DNA of 64,000 nucleotides from an uncultured Shinella sp. (lineage in GTDB: Bacteria > Pseudomonadota > Alphaproteobacteria > Rhizobiales > Rhizobiaceae). The notes beneath the pieces are model-generated. The model worked only from the letters and a program-made list of their open reading frames with translations. It had not been told where the DNA came from and made no database searches. The translations under genes and the position numbers were made by a program. Below are positions 55,547-63,399 of the stretch, piece by piece. The stretch covers positions 1 to 64,000 of the forward strand of contig NZ_CAMLFY010000009.1 in the NCBI RefSeq assembly GCF_946479415.1, written 5' to 3'. Every line of letters begins with the position of its first letter. Position 1 is the stretch's first letter.

Positions 55547-56714
55547 GAACGCCCATCGTCACAATCCGCCGCCCGAGGCGATGGCCTACCTGGAAGGCAA
55601 GGGCTTTAAGCCGGCTTTCCATTGGCAGGACGTCTGGGCAGAAGAGCACGCCCATTCCTTCACGGTCGCCAAGGCCATGGAGATGGACGTGCTCAAGGCG
55701 CTGCGCGAGGAGGTCGAGCGGGCCGTACGCGAGGGCGTGCCTTTCAATCAATTCCGAGAGGCGCTGACACCTCGCCTGCAGGCGCTCGGCTGGTGGGGCA
55801 AAAAGCGGATGGTCGACTCAGCGGATGGCCAGGAGAAGATCGTCCAGCTCGGCAGTCCGCGCCGCCTTCAAACGATCTACTGGGGCAATACCAGGACGGC
55901 CTATGCTGCCGGCCAGTGGGAGCGCGCGCAGCGCACGAAGGGCGGCCTGCCGTATTTCATCTACGAGTTGGGGCCGAGCGAGAACCACCGCCCGCACCAT
56001 GTCGCGCTGCAGGGCACCCGCTTGCCGGTCGACCATTCATTTTGGGACACGCACTTCTGCCCGAATGGCTGGGGCTGCAAATGCCGCCTCCGCCAGATCT
56101 CGCAGTTTGAGTGCGACGAGCTAGGGGGCGTCAGCGACGATCCGGTCATCACCTGGAAGGAGTTCCGCAACAAACGCACCGGCGAAATCACACGGGTGCC
56201 CGAGGGTGTCGATCCGGGCTGGCACACCAATCCCGGCAAGGCACGGGCGAAGACGCTGGTCAGCTCCCTGTCCGAGCGTTTGGGGCAGGCCCCGATCGCC
56301 GAGGCCAAGAAAGTGATCGCGGACTTCTGGGACAGCCGCGCACCGGAAGCATACATGCGCATGGCCGAGCAGGTGGATCTTCCCGTCGCGGTCGCGCCGG
56401 CGCTGTCAGCCGAGCTGGGTGCGAAGGGTACGCTGATCTCCGTCAGCAACCGCGCCATCGAGGTCAAGACCGAGAAGCACGCGATGACCGAGCTGAAGCG
56501 GTTCGGCGAATTCCAGTCGATGATTGACGCGGGCGAGAAGATCGTGCGGCCGGACGGGAGCCGGCAATTCTGGAAGCGCCTGGACGGGACTTACTTCGTC
56601 GGCGCCGTGCGCAAAATGGCCTCGGGTTTCCTGCGCCTGGTCACATTCCATTCGGCAAGTCCCGATCGGCTCGACCAGGTCAGGCGTGTTGAAGGGCGTA
56701 TAAAGGGGGATTGA
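55539..56714 (+). CDS. Mu F-like minor head protein with C-terminal nuclease-like domain
   Basis: This 391-residue protein's first ~230 residues are the Mu F/SPP1 gp7 head morphogenesis domain, with IYWGNTRTAYAAGQWERAQ and FCPNGWGCKCRLRQIS. From about 290 a separate domain follows: EKHAMTELKRFGEFQSMIDA, SRQFWKRLDGTYFVGAVRK, FLRLVTFHSAS. It resembles the phage-encoded Barnase/EndoU/ColicinE5-D/RelE-like (PBECR) group. ATG at 55539. Confidence 0.87.
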   Translation: MAENAHRHNPPPEAMAYLEGKGFKPAFHWQDVWAEEHAHSFTVAKAMEMDVLKALREEVERAVREGVPFNQFREALTPRLQALGWWGKKRMVDSADGQEKIVQLGSPRRLQTIYWGNTRTAYAAGQWERAQRTKGGLPYFIYELGPSENHRPHHVALQGTRLPVDHSFWDTHFCPNGWGCKCRLRQISQFECDELGGVSDDPVITWKEFRNKRTGEITRVPEGVDPGWHTNPGKARAKTLVSSLSERLGQAPIAEAKKVIADFWDSRAPEAYMRMAEQVDLPVAVAPALSAELGAKGTLISVSNRAIEVKTEKHAMTELKRFGEFQSMIDAGEKIVRPDGSRQFWKRLDGTYFVGAVRKMASGFLRLVTFHSASPDRLDQVRRVEGRIKGD

Positions 56715-56833
56715 TGCGCGCGGAGGACGTGATCCCTCCCAGCCCTCAAACGGACAGCACACTGATCGGCGCGCACGAAGATAATACCCGCATCGACCGC
56801 GAAACTCAATCTCTGGGCATCATCCTGCAATAA
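56714..56833 (+). CDS. Possible 39-residue protein at the end of the first late operon
   Basis: ATG at 56714 overlaps the previous stop (TGATG) and has AAGGGGG five bases upstream, a strong ribosome site. The 39-residue product (RAEDVIPPSPQTDSTLIGAH at the start) has no recognised family. Possibly real, possibly an accident. Confidence 0.4.
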   Translation: MRAEDVIPPSPQTDSTLIGAHEDNTRIDRETQSLGIILQ

Positions 56834-56834
56834 C

Positions 56835-56905
56835 GGCCGCAGAAGCGTGATCGAGGTTTAATCCGAGCTACCGAGCCCGCGACACGGAAAAACGCTTCAG
56901 CGGCC
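56835..56905 (+). terminator. Long-stem structure ending the first late operon
   Basis: GGCCGC..AAGCG (56835-56847) pairs with CGCTT..GCGGCC (56893-56905) across a ~45-base loop and is followed by TTTAAT. This is the only candidate for a terminator before the second late promoter. Confidence 0.4.
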
Positions 56906-57031
56906 TTTAATCCACCCTTAAAAATGATTTGCGCCCGCGCTGAAGGATGCCCCTTGCGGCGACGCGCCGGCTGGACTAGGTTTTCACCATCCGGCCCGCA
57001 GAATTCGCGCCGGGTATTTCCCCCAGACTGG

Positions 57032-57054
57032 TGATAGGGGTCCATTTTTGGACC
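57032..57054 (+). promoter_or_regulatory. Late-promoter palindrome, copy 2
   Basis: TGATAG, one G, then GGTCCATTTTTGGACC. It matches copy 1 at 21 of 23 positions and stands before the protease-scaffold gene, where Mu has its I promoter. Confidence 0.75.
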
Positions 57055-57090
57055 CTCTATTTTATGGCCGCCATCGCCGATGGTCCGGCC

Positions 57091-58065
57091 ATGTCAAAGC
57101 TTCTCGCCGCCATCCTCTGCTCGCAACTCCTTCCGGAAGGCAACGCCGCGCCGGATTGGATCCTGCTCGTCCCCGCCGGCGAGATTGTCGCGCGCGATGG
57201 CCGCGAATTCACGAACCTGACGCCCGACGCCGTCGTGACCGCCTTCCGTGACGACCGCAAGGACATGCCCGTCGACTATGAACATGCGACGCACCTTCGC
57301 GCACCGGAAGGTCTCTCGGCGCCGGCCGTCGCCTGGGTCGATGACGTCGACGTGCGCGATGGTGCGATCTGGGGGCATGTGTCCTGGAACGCGGACGGTC
57401 GCGCCGCCGTCGAGAGCAAAGCCTACCGCTACATTTCCCCCGTCGTTCACCCCGACGAGAAGCGCAACGTTGCCCGGATTTCGTCCGTCGCCCTGACGAA
57501 TGACCCCGCGCTTTACCTGCCGGCGCTCCTGCGCCGCGATCAACCCGAAAAGGAAACTGACATGCTGAAAGCCATCGCGCTTGCCCTCGGCTTGGCCGAG
57601 GCCGCTTCCGAAGCGGAAATCCTGTCCAAGATCGGCGCCAACAAGACGGACACCGAGCTGCTCACCCGCAAGGCCGAGAAGCCTGACCCGCAGCTCTTCG
57701 TCGCCCGCAAGGATCACGACGCCGTCGTGGAGCTTTGCTCTCAGCAGAAAACCGAGATCGAGACCCTGAAAAGCGCAGACCTCGACCGCGCCGTCACGGC
57801 CGCCGTCGAAGGCGCCATTGCCGGCGGCAAGGTCATCCCCGCCGTGAAGGATAGCGAGATCGAGCTTTGCCGCGCCATCGGGGTCGCGAAGTACGAGGAG
57901 CGCCTGTCCCGCATGGCTGCGATCGTCAAGCCCGGTGAAGGACAGGCCGCCCGCGAAGCCGAAACTCTGAAGTCAGCAGCCCTCACCGATGCCGAAGTCG
58001 CGATGTGCCGCCGCCTCGGCCTCAAGGAAGAGGACTTCCGCAAAACCCGCGACGACGCGGCCTAA
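57091..58065 (+). CDS. Phage head maturation protease (Mu I-like)
   Basis: This ~324-residue prohead protease has PAGEIVARDGREF, DDRKDMPVDYEHATHL, AYRYISPVVHP and RISSVALTNDPALYLPAL, matching the Mu gp32 peptidase. The C-terminal half is a helical scaffold-like region. ATG at 57091 is chosen; ATG 57064 is only ten bases after the palindrome, and neither has a good ribosome site. An internal start at 57562 likely makes a separate scaffold. Confidence 0.9.
   Translation: MSKLLAAILCSQLLPEGNAAPDWILLVPAGEIVARDGREFTNLTPDAVVTAFRDDRKDMPVDYEHATHLRAPEGLSAPAVAWVDDVDVRDGAIWGHVSWNADGRAAVESKAYRYISPVVHPDEKRNVARISSVALTNDPALYLPALLRRDQPEKETDMLKAIALALGLAEAASEAEILSKIGANKTDTELLTRKAEKPDPQLFVARKDHDAVVELCSQQKTEIETLKSADLDRAVTAAVEGAIAGGKVIPAVKDSEIELCRAIGVAKYEERLSRMAAIVKPGEGQAAREAETLKSAALTDAEVAMCRRLGLKEEDFRKTRDDAA
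57562..58065 (+). CDS. Nested scaffold protein (Mu Z-like) from internal start
   Basis: In-frame ATG at 57562 has AAAAGGA seven bases upstream and begins MLKAIALALGLAEAASEAEI, just where the protease domain ends. The 167-residue product would be helical. In Mu the scaffold Z is made from a start nested inside the protease gene, so this is the expected counterpart. Confidence 0.7.
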   Translation: MLKAIALALGLAEAASEAEILSKIGANKTDTELLTRKAEKPDPQLFVARKDHDAVVELCSQQKTEIETLKSADLDRAVTAAVEGAIAGGKVIPAVKDSEIELCRAIGVAKYEERLSRMAAIVKPGEGQAAREAETLKSAALTDAEVAMCRRLGLKEEDFRKTRDDAA

Positions 58066-58125
58066 GACCAAACCGGAAACCGAAACGGCGACCGATGACG
58101 GCGCCCCTCTGAAAGGAAATATCGC

Positions 58126-58530
58126 ATGGCCGCCGCAGGACCGCGCAACACCATCACCCGCCAGGGCGACGATCGCGAGATTGGCGTCAAGGCAAACACC
58201 CGCATCTGGCAGGGCACGATCGCCGTCAACGACGCCGGCGTTGCCGCGCCTGGTCGCACCGCAACCGGCCTGGTGGCACTCGGCGTTGCCCAGGAGACCG
58301 CCGACAATCTCGGCGGTGCGGCCGGCGCCATCAAGGCGAAGATCCGGCGCGGCCCCTTCTACCTGAAGAATTCAGCCGGCGATCCGGTCACCGCCGCATC
58401 GATCGGCAAGGACGTCTTCATCGTCGATGACGAAACCGTGTCGGCGACGAACGCCGGCGGCAACACCCAGTCCGTTGCCGGCAAGTGCTTCGATCTCGAC
58501 GCCGGCGGCGTCTGGGTCTCCATCGGCTGA
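58126..58530 (+). CDS. Capsid decoration/cement-like protein (DUF2190-like)
   Basis: This 134-residue protein is rich in small residues and beta pattern (NTRIWQGTIAVNDAGVAAPG and LVALGVAQETADNLGGAAGA), lying between scaffold and major capsid as DUF2190-like decoration proteins do. AAAGGA precedes ATG 58126. Role inferred from position and pattern. Confidence 0.7.
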   Translation: MAAAGPRNTITRQGDDREIGVKANTRIWQGTIAVNDAGVAAPGRTATGLVALGVAQETADNLGGAAGAIKAKIRRGPFYLKNSAGDPVTAASIGKDVFIVDDETVSATNAGGNTQSVAGKCFDLDAGGVWVSIG

Positions 58531-58568
58531 TCGGCCGCAACCCCCAACTCTCGCGAGAGCATCGACCG

Positions 58569-59468
58569 ATGATTATCAACAAGTCCAACCTTTCCCTTCT
58601 GAACACGGGCTACAAGACTGCCTTCCGTGGCGCCTTCAGCGCTGTCGCGCCGTCCTATCAGCGCGTCGCCACCGTCATCGCCTCGACGACGCTCATCGAA
58701 ACGTACGGCTGGATGAAGGATCTCTCCGGCATGCGTGAGTGGGTCGGCGAGCGCTTCGTCAAGAACCTCGGTGACGAGGCCTACCAGCTTCGGAACAAGA
58801 AGTACGAAGAAACGGTCGCAGTGCCCCGCACCGCCATCGAGGACGATCAGTACGGCACGTATTCCACGGCCATCGCCATGATGGGCGAGAATGCCGCCAA
58901 CTTGCCCGAAGAGCTGATCTACCTCGAAACCCTGCCCAACGGCTTCACCTCGAAGTGCTACGACGGCCAGTACTTTTTCGACACCGACCATCCGGTCATG
59001 GACAAGGACGGCGTTGAATACTCGGTTTCCAACCGCCAGGCCGGCTCCTCGGATCCGTGGTTCCTGCTCTCGACCAACCGCACCCTGAAGCCGCTCATCT
59101 ATCAGGAGCGCTCGAAACCCGAACTGATCATCAAGGACGATCCGGAGACCTCCGACGACGTCTTCAATCGCGATGAATTCCGCTACGGCACCCGTGCGCG
59201 CGGCGCCGGCGGCTATGGCTTCTGGCAGTTCGGTTTCGGCTCGGAGGCAGAACTGACCATGACCAACTTCAAGTCGGCTCGCACGAGCATGCAGAAGGTG
59301 AAGCGCGACGGCGGAAAGCCCGGCGGCATCGTGCCGAACCTCCTGGTGGTCGGCCCCAGCAACGAGGACCGCGCCGACGAAATCATCAACGTCCAGCGCC
59401 TCGCCAACGGCCAGGACAACCCGATGTTCAAGAAGGTCGAAGTCCTCGTCGTTCCCTGGCTTCCCTGA
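58569..59468 (+). CDS. Major capsid protein (Mu T-like)
   Basis: This 299-residue Mu-like major head subunit shows the T-family features LIETYGWMKDLSGMREWVGER, FVKNLGDEAYQLRNKKYEET and DGQYFFDTDHPV, and the C-terminal PNLLVVGPSNEDRADEIINVQ. Two strong hairpins follow it. Confidence 0.93.
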   Translation: MIINKSNLSLLNTGYKTAFRGAFSAVAPSYQRVATVIASTTLIETYGWMKDLSGMREWVGERFVKNLGDEAYQLRNKKYEETVAVPRTAIEDDQYGTYSTAIAMMGENAANLPEELIYLETLPNGFTSKCYDGQYFFDTDHPVMDKDGVEYSVSNRQAGSSDPWFLLSTNRTLKPLIYQERSKPELIIKDDPETSDDVFNRDEFRYGTRARGAGGYGFWQFGFGSEAELTMTNFKSARTSMQKVKRDGGKPGGIVPNLLVVGPSNEDRADEIINVQRLANGQDNPMFKKVEVLVVPWLP

Positions 59469-59494
59469 CCCAGGCGCCGTGCGCGGCGTCCTTC

Positions 59495-59556
59495 CGCCGG
59501 CGGCTTTCCTCTCGGCCGCCGGCGGGTTTCCGGAAACGGGTGGCGCACCCGTTTCC
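59495..59556. other. Two tandem perfect hairpins after the major capsid gene
   Basis: CGCCGGCGGC/GCCGCCGGCG (59495-59524) and GGAAACGGGT/ACCCGTTTCC (59532-59556) have ten-base perfect stems and no T run. They probably stabilise or partly terminate the capsid mRNA. Confidence 0.6.
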
Positions 59557-59581
59557 CGAGACCCGCAAAGGAGAAAGCTAC

Positions 59582-59806
59582 ATGGCCCCGAAAAACCAGA
59601 ACGAGAATGCCGGCGACAACAAGCCGGGCGACGCCGGCGACGAAGAACGCCCCGGCCGCACCGTCAAGCTCATGTCCGTCAACGGCATCCGCCGCGCCGG
59701 CATCCGCTTCCCGGCCGGCCAGGAGATCCCCGTAGACCTCGATAAACTGAGCGAGGACCAGCTCAAGGCGCTGGAAGCCGAAAAGGAACTCCGCCCGGTT
59801 CGCTGA
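59582..59806 (+). CDS. Small head-region protein (Mu gp35 position)
   Basis: This 74-residue protein has an acidic, Gly/Asp-rich start, then RTVKLMSVNGIRRAGIRFPAG and EDQLKALEAEKEL, a short fold typical of HI1506/gp35-type proteins that follow the capsid. GGAGA precedes the ATG. Confidence 0.75.
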   Translation: MAPKNQNENAGDNKPGDAGDEERPGRTVKLMSVNGIRRAGIRFPAGQEIPVDLDKLSEDQLKALEAEKELRPVR

Positions 59807-59938
59807 AATACCGGCCGGGAGCGCCGCGATAGGAGGCCGCCAGCGTCGTGCGCGGCGACACCTGAAGCCCACCGAGTGGATTGAAAGCCCCTACGGGACC
59901 ACCGGGAACAGCGGCAATTTCCACGAAGGATGAAGCCT

Positions 59939-60385
59939 ATGACCCAGTATGCGACCATTGCCGATCTGGAGCTGGCCCACGGCACGGGGTTCATCCTGAA
60001 ACTTTCCGACCGCGAGGGCACGCGCCAGCGCAATGACGCCACCCTGGATGCGGCCCTCGTCCGCGCCACCAGCCTGGCCAACAGCTACATCGACAAGAAG
60101 TACCGCGTTCCGCTGGCGAGCCCGCCCGACTTCATGGTCTCGGCCGTCATGGACGTCGCCGTCTATATGCTGGCGCGCAACCCGATCACGCCGACAGAGG
60201 AGATGCGCAAGCGCTATGACGACGCGATGAAGCTCTTCGAGAAGGTCTCGAAGGGCGACGTCACTCTCGCAGGCAACGAACCGGCCGACACGCCCGATAC
60301 CGGCATGCCCGGCGCGACAGGCTCAAACGACGTTTTTGTTATCTCCCGCGAGCGGTACTTCACCCGGAAGACGGAGATCCTTTGA
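59939..60385 (+). CDS. DUF1320 head-tail protein (Mu gp36)
   Basis: This 148-residue protein has QYATIADLELAHGTGFILKL, VRATSLANSYIDKKYRVPL and DVAVYMLARN, matching DUF1320. ATG at 59939 has AAGGA upstream; ATG 59930 is too close to it. Likely a neck or connector component. Confidence 0.87.
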   Translation: MTQYATIADLELAHGTGFILKLSDREGTRQRNDATLDAALVRATSLANSYIDKKYRVPLASPPDFMVSAVMDVAVYMLARNPITPTEEMRKRYDDAMKLFEKVSKGDVTLAGNEPADTPDTGMPGATGSNDVFVISRERYFTRKTEIL

Positions 60386-60386
60386 G

Positions 60387-60866
60387 ATGGCCGTAAGGAT
60401 CGTTGCAAGCGGCTTTAACGAAGCCGCCGCCGTCATTGCCCGTATCGCGTCGCCCAACGTGCCGCAGTATCTCGACGAGCTGGGGTCGCTCGTCACATCC
60501 CAGACCCAGCGCCGTATCCGATCGGAAAAGACGTCACCTGCAGGCGAGGCCTGGAAGGCGAACGCTGAAGGGACATCGACGCTGTTTCAGTCGGGCGCGC
60601 TCGATGACAGCATCCACCACGAAGTGGGCGGCGCCGAGGTCGAGGTCGGCTCGAACCTGATCTATGCCGGCATTCACCAGTTCGGCGGCGACATCATCCC
60701 AAAATCCAAGAACGCCTTGGCCTTCAGCGTCGGCGGAGACTTCGTCCTGGCGAAGAAGGTTCACATCCCAGCCCGCACCTATGCCGGCATCTCCGGAGCG
60801 AACGCGACCGAGATCGTCAGCTTTACCGAGGGCTTTATCGTGAGGAGCGCCGGCGATGCTGGTTGA
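60387..60866 (+). CDS. Virion morphogenesis protein (Mu G-like)
   Basis: This 159-residue tail-completion protein has TSQTQRRIRSEKTSPAGEAW, FQSGALDDSIHHEV, YAGIHQFGG and HIPARTYAGIS, hallmarks of the phage virion morphogenesis family. Mu places G before the protease; here it follows gp36. Confidence 0.9.
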   Translation: MAVRIVASGFNEAAAVIARIASPNVPQYLDELGSLVTSQTQRRIRSEKTSPAGEAWKANAEGTSTLFQSGALDDSIHHEVGGAEVEVGSNLIYAGIHQFGGDIIPKSKNALAFSVGGDFVLAKKVHIPARTYAGISGANATEIVSFTEGFIVRSAGDAG

Positions 60867-61398
60867 AGTCAACGAGCGCCTGGTCAAGGTTCTGGCAGCG
60901 GCTCACCCCGAATTCCGCGACGTCGGCCGCCACCATGGCCGCATGACGATCGAAGCTATCAAGGATCTCGTCGTCTTTTCGCCGGCGCTGCGCGTGGGGC
61001 CGTTTGGCAAGATCGTGCCGCGCCTTCAGCCGAACGGCGAAACAGAACTGACGGTACCGTTCGCCGCCGCCGTCATTGCATCGGAAGGCGGCAACCTCGA
61101 CAGCCAGGACAAGGCCATCAAGCTCGCGCTTGATATTGCGGGTACGCTGAACGGCTTTGCCCCCGGCCAGGCCAACGAGGACAGCGACTGGCCGGCGATA
61201 CCTGGCGTCGGTCTCTGCCATGACGTGGCGATCGATATCGCCGCCGGTGAGGAACTGGAAGAGGCGGGCATCGCCCTATGGGTCTGCCTTTTCAAGGTCT
61301 GCTTCACCGTTGGCCCCGATCGTGCCTATGCCGAGGCGGCCTCCGCCGTCGACCTGGAGTTCACGCCGCGCGTCGATCCGCTGGAGGTCGACGTATGA
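60856..61398 (+). CDS. DUF1834 protein (Mu gp37)
   Basis: This 180-residue protein starts LVEVNERLVKVLAAAHPEFR and ends with AAGEELEEAGIALWVCLFKV, consistent with DUF1834/gp37, a tail-terminator-like component. It overlaps gene G by 11 bases and the next gene by four. Confidence 0.8.
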   Translation: MLVEVNERLVKVLAAAHPEFRDVGRHHGRMTIEAIKDLVVFSPALRVGPFGKIVPRLQPNGETELTVPFAAAVIASEGGNLDSQDKAIKLALDIAGTLNGFAPGQANEDSDWPAIPGVGLCHDVAIDIAAGEELEEAGIALWVCLFKVCFTVGPDRAYAEAASAVDLEFTPRVDPLEVDV

Positions 61399-61934
61399 GC
61401 GACGCGTTTCTCCAGCGCCACCTTATCCGCCAGACGATCGAGACCCGCGAATTGAAGCGGCGCCTGCTCAACCAAATGCGCGAGGGCACAGTCGTCGAGC
61501 ACCACCCCGACGATCCGCGCAAGATCCGCGTCGACGTTGGCCCGGAAGGCACGCCGGTGCATTCGCCCTGGATCGAGTTCTCCGAACGCTCCGGTGCGGT
61601 CAAGACGATCTCCCGGCCGTCGATCGGCGAGCGCGTGACGGTGCTCTCTCCGGACGGCGAGCTGGGCCTTGCCTCCCGCGTCATCCTCGGCGGCTTCTCG
61701 AAGAAGAACGAACACCCCGAACAGGCGGCGGACGGCGAACTGGTGCAGACGATCGGCGGATCCGTCTTCCGCTTCCATGGTGGTGGCCTGGACATCAAGG
61801 GCAGGCTTCATGTCGAGGGGGACGTCACGGCCGCTGGCGGCACCTTCGAGCACGAAGGCGTTTTCGTCGGCAACACGCACAAGCACACCGACGTCATCCC
61901 CGGAGGCGGCCTCTCCGGCCCGCCCCAAGACTGA
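61395..61934 (+). CDS. Baseplate assembly protein V (P2 V / Mu gp45 type)
   Basis: This 179-residue baseplate spike protein has GTVVEHHPDDPRKIRVDVG, RPSIGERVTVLSPDGELG, GGSVFRFHGGGLDIKGRLHV and the tip-like EGVFVGNTHKHTDVIPGG containing an HxH motif, typical of metal-binding spike tips. ATG at 61395. First of the V-W-J-I cluster. Confidence 0.9.
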   Translation: MSDAFLQRHLIRQTIETRELKRRLLNQMREGTVVEHHPDDPRKIRVDVGPEGTPVHSPWIEFSERSGAVKTISRPSIGERVTVLSPDGELGLASRVILGGFSKKNEHPEQAADGELVQTIGGSVFRFHGGGLDIKGRLHVEGDVTAAGGTFEHEGVFVGNTHKHTDVIPGGGLSGPPQD

Positions 61935-61945
61935 AGGAAAAGCCC

Positions 61946-62167
61946 ATGGAAAAGAAATCCTATGAAGTCCTCACGGGCATCTGGCCCCGCAAGGACCCTG
62001 TCGGCGCCGGCGCCATTGTCGAGCTGACCGAGGTCGAGGCCAAATATTCCGTCCTTTCCGGCGACCTGAAGCTAGCCAAGGAAAAGCGTGCGCCGAAACC
62101 GAAGGTCGAGAACCCGCCCGCCGGCGGCGCTGGCGAGCCCGGCGCAGGGGAAGGCGAAGGGGCTTGA
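61946..62167 (+). CDS. Small protein between baseplate V and W
   Basis: This 73-residue protein (KSYEVLTGIWPRKDPVGAGA) with a Gly/Glu-rich tail resembles the gp35-type small protein at 59.6 kb in its short fold. GAAGGA precedes the ATG. Function unknown. Confidence 0.7.
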   Translation: MEKKSYEVLTGIWPRKDPVGAGAIVELTEVEAKYSVLSGDLKLAKEKRAPKPKVENPPAGGAGEPGAGEGEGA

Positions 62168-62170
62168 ACC

Positions 62171-62548
62171 ATGCGTACGCCACGCGGGCTTGACCGGCAG
62201 ACATTCGAGATCGTCGAGGGGTGGCCCTATGTTCTGGGTCTGCTCACCGACGTCATCGAGACGCGCACGGGAACGCTGGTGCTCCGCCGTGGCTACGGCT
62301 CAGAAATCCCTGCCTTCGTCGATGCGCCCGGCAACCGCGTGCAGATACTCGCCATGCTCGCGGATCTCGCCATGGCCTGCGACAGCATCCGCGACCTCGA
62401 AACGGGCGAGGCCGTGATCCGCTTCAGCTCGGCCGCCGAGATGGAAGCGGCGCGCGACGGCAAATACGACCTGGTCTGCACCTTCGACGATCTTTTCACC
62501 GGCACTCAACGAGAGGTGCCAATCAGCCAGCTCCGGGGGATCGCATGA
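62171..62548 (+). CDS. Baseplate protein W (GPW/gp25 family)
   Basis: This 125-residue lysozyme-like-fold baseplate wedge protein has VLGLLTDVIETRTGTLVLRRGYGSEIPAF and the interior helix QILAMLADLAMACDSI, typical of GPW/gp25. It is followed directly by gene J. Confidence 0.9.
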   Translation: MRTPRGLDRQTFEIVEGWPYVLGLLTDVIETRTGTLVLRRGYGSEIPAFVDAPGNRVQILAMLADLAMACDSIRDLETGEAVIRFSSAAEMEAARDGKYDLVCTFDDLFTGTQREVPISQLRGIA

Positions 62549-63399
62549 CGTCCAGCGCTATCGACCTCTCCCGCCTTTCGCCGCCGGATGTCATTCGCCG
62601 TCCCGACTGGGAGGCGGATATAGCACTCCTGGTCGCGGATCTGTCCGAACGCCTGCCTGAATGGCGCGGCACCTTCCAGGGCGAAAGCTTCCGGAAGATT
62701 TGCCTTGCCTGGGCAAACCGTCTGGCGCTGAAGGACGAACAGCACAATATCGACGCACGCCAGATGCTGCTCGCTTATGCGACCGGCGGCAATCTTGAGC
62801 ACCTGGCGGCAACCTATCACCGGGTGCAGCGCCTGGACGGCGAGAGCGACGACGCCCTGCGCGCCCGCGCCCAGTCGGCGCCCGAGGCCCGCGCCATCTA
62901 CGGGCTGCCCGAGGGCGCCTACACCTTTCGCACCAGGACGAACTTCGGCGCCGAGCTGCGCGACGTGAAAGCGATAAACCGGGGCACCGGCCGCGTCGAA
63001 TTGCGCCTCCTGGGCAACGCCGCCGGCGGCGCCGTGACGGGCGATCTCCTTGTCCGCGTCTATCGCCATTTCGCGGGTGAGGACGGCAGCGCCTCGACGG
63101 ATGTGCTCTCGGTCCTGCCAGCGATCGTCGAGGAGGTTCCCGTCTCGATCCGCATCACCATACCGCGCGGACCGGATGCCAGTGTGCTCCTCGAGGCGAT
63201 TTCAAAGCAGCTTCAAAGCTACGCCAATGCCCTCTTCAGGCTCGACGTCGGGCTCTATACCGACGCGCTCCTGGCCGCAGCACGCGTGCCGTCCGTGATC
63301 ACGGTCGAAGCGGTCAACCTTCACGCCCATATCCTTCCCAGGCCCGAGGTTGCCTTGCGCCTGCTCGTCACCATGCTAGAGCCGCAGGTGATCGGATGA
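62545..63399 (+). CDS. Baseplate protein J
   Basis: This 284-residue P2 J-like baseplate wedge has QMLLAYATGGNLEHLAATYHRVQRLD, SAPEARAIYGLPEGAYTFR, VTGDLLVRVYRHF and VPVSIRITIPRG. ATG at 62545 overlaps W by four bases. Confidence 0.92.
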   Translation: MTSSAIDLSRLSPPDVIRRPDWEADIALLVADLSERLPEWRGTFQGESFRKICLAWANRLALKDEQHNIDARQMLLAYATGGNLEHLAATYHRVQRLDGESDDALRARAQSAPEARAIYGLPEGAYTFRTRTNFGAELRDVKAINRGTGRVELRLLGNAAGGAVTGDLLVRVYRHFAGEDGSASTDVLSVLPAIVEEVPVSIRITIPRGPDASVLLEAISKQLQSYANALFRLDVGLYTDALLAAARVPSVITVEAVNLHAHILPRPEVALRLLVTMLEPQVIG

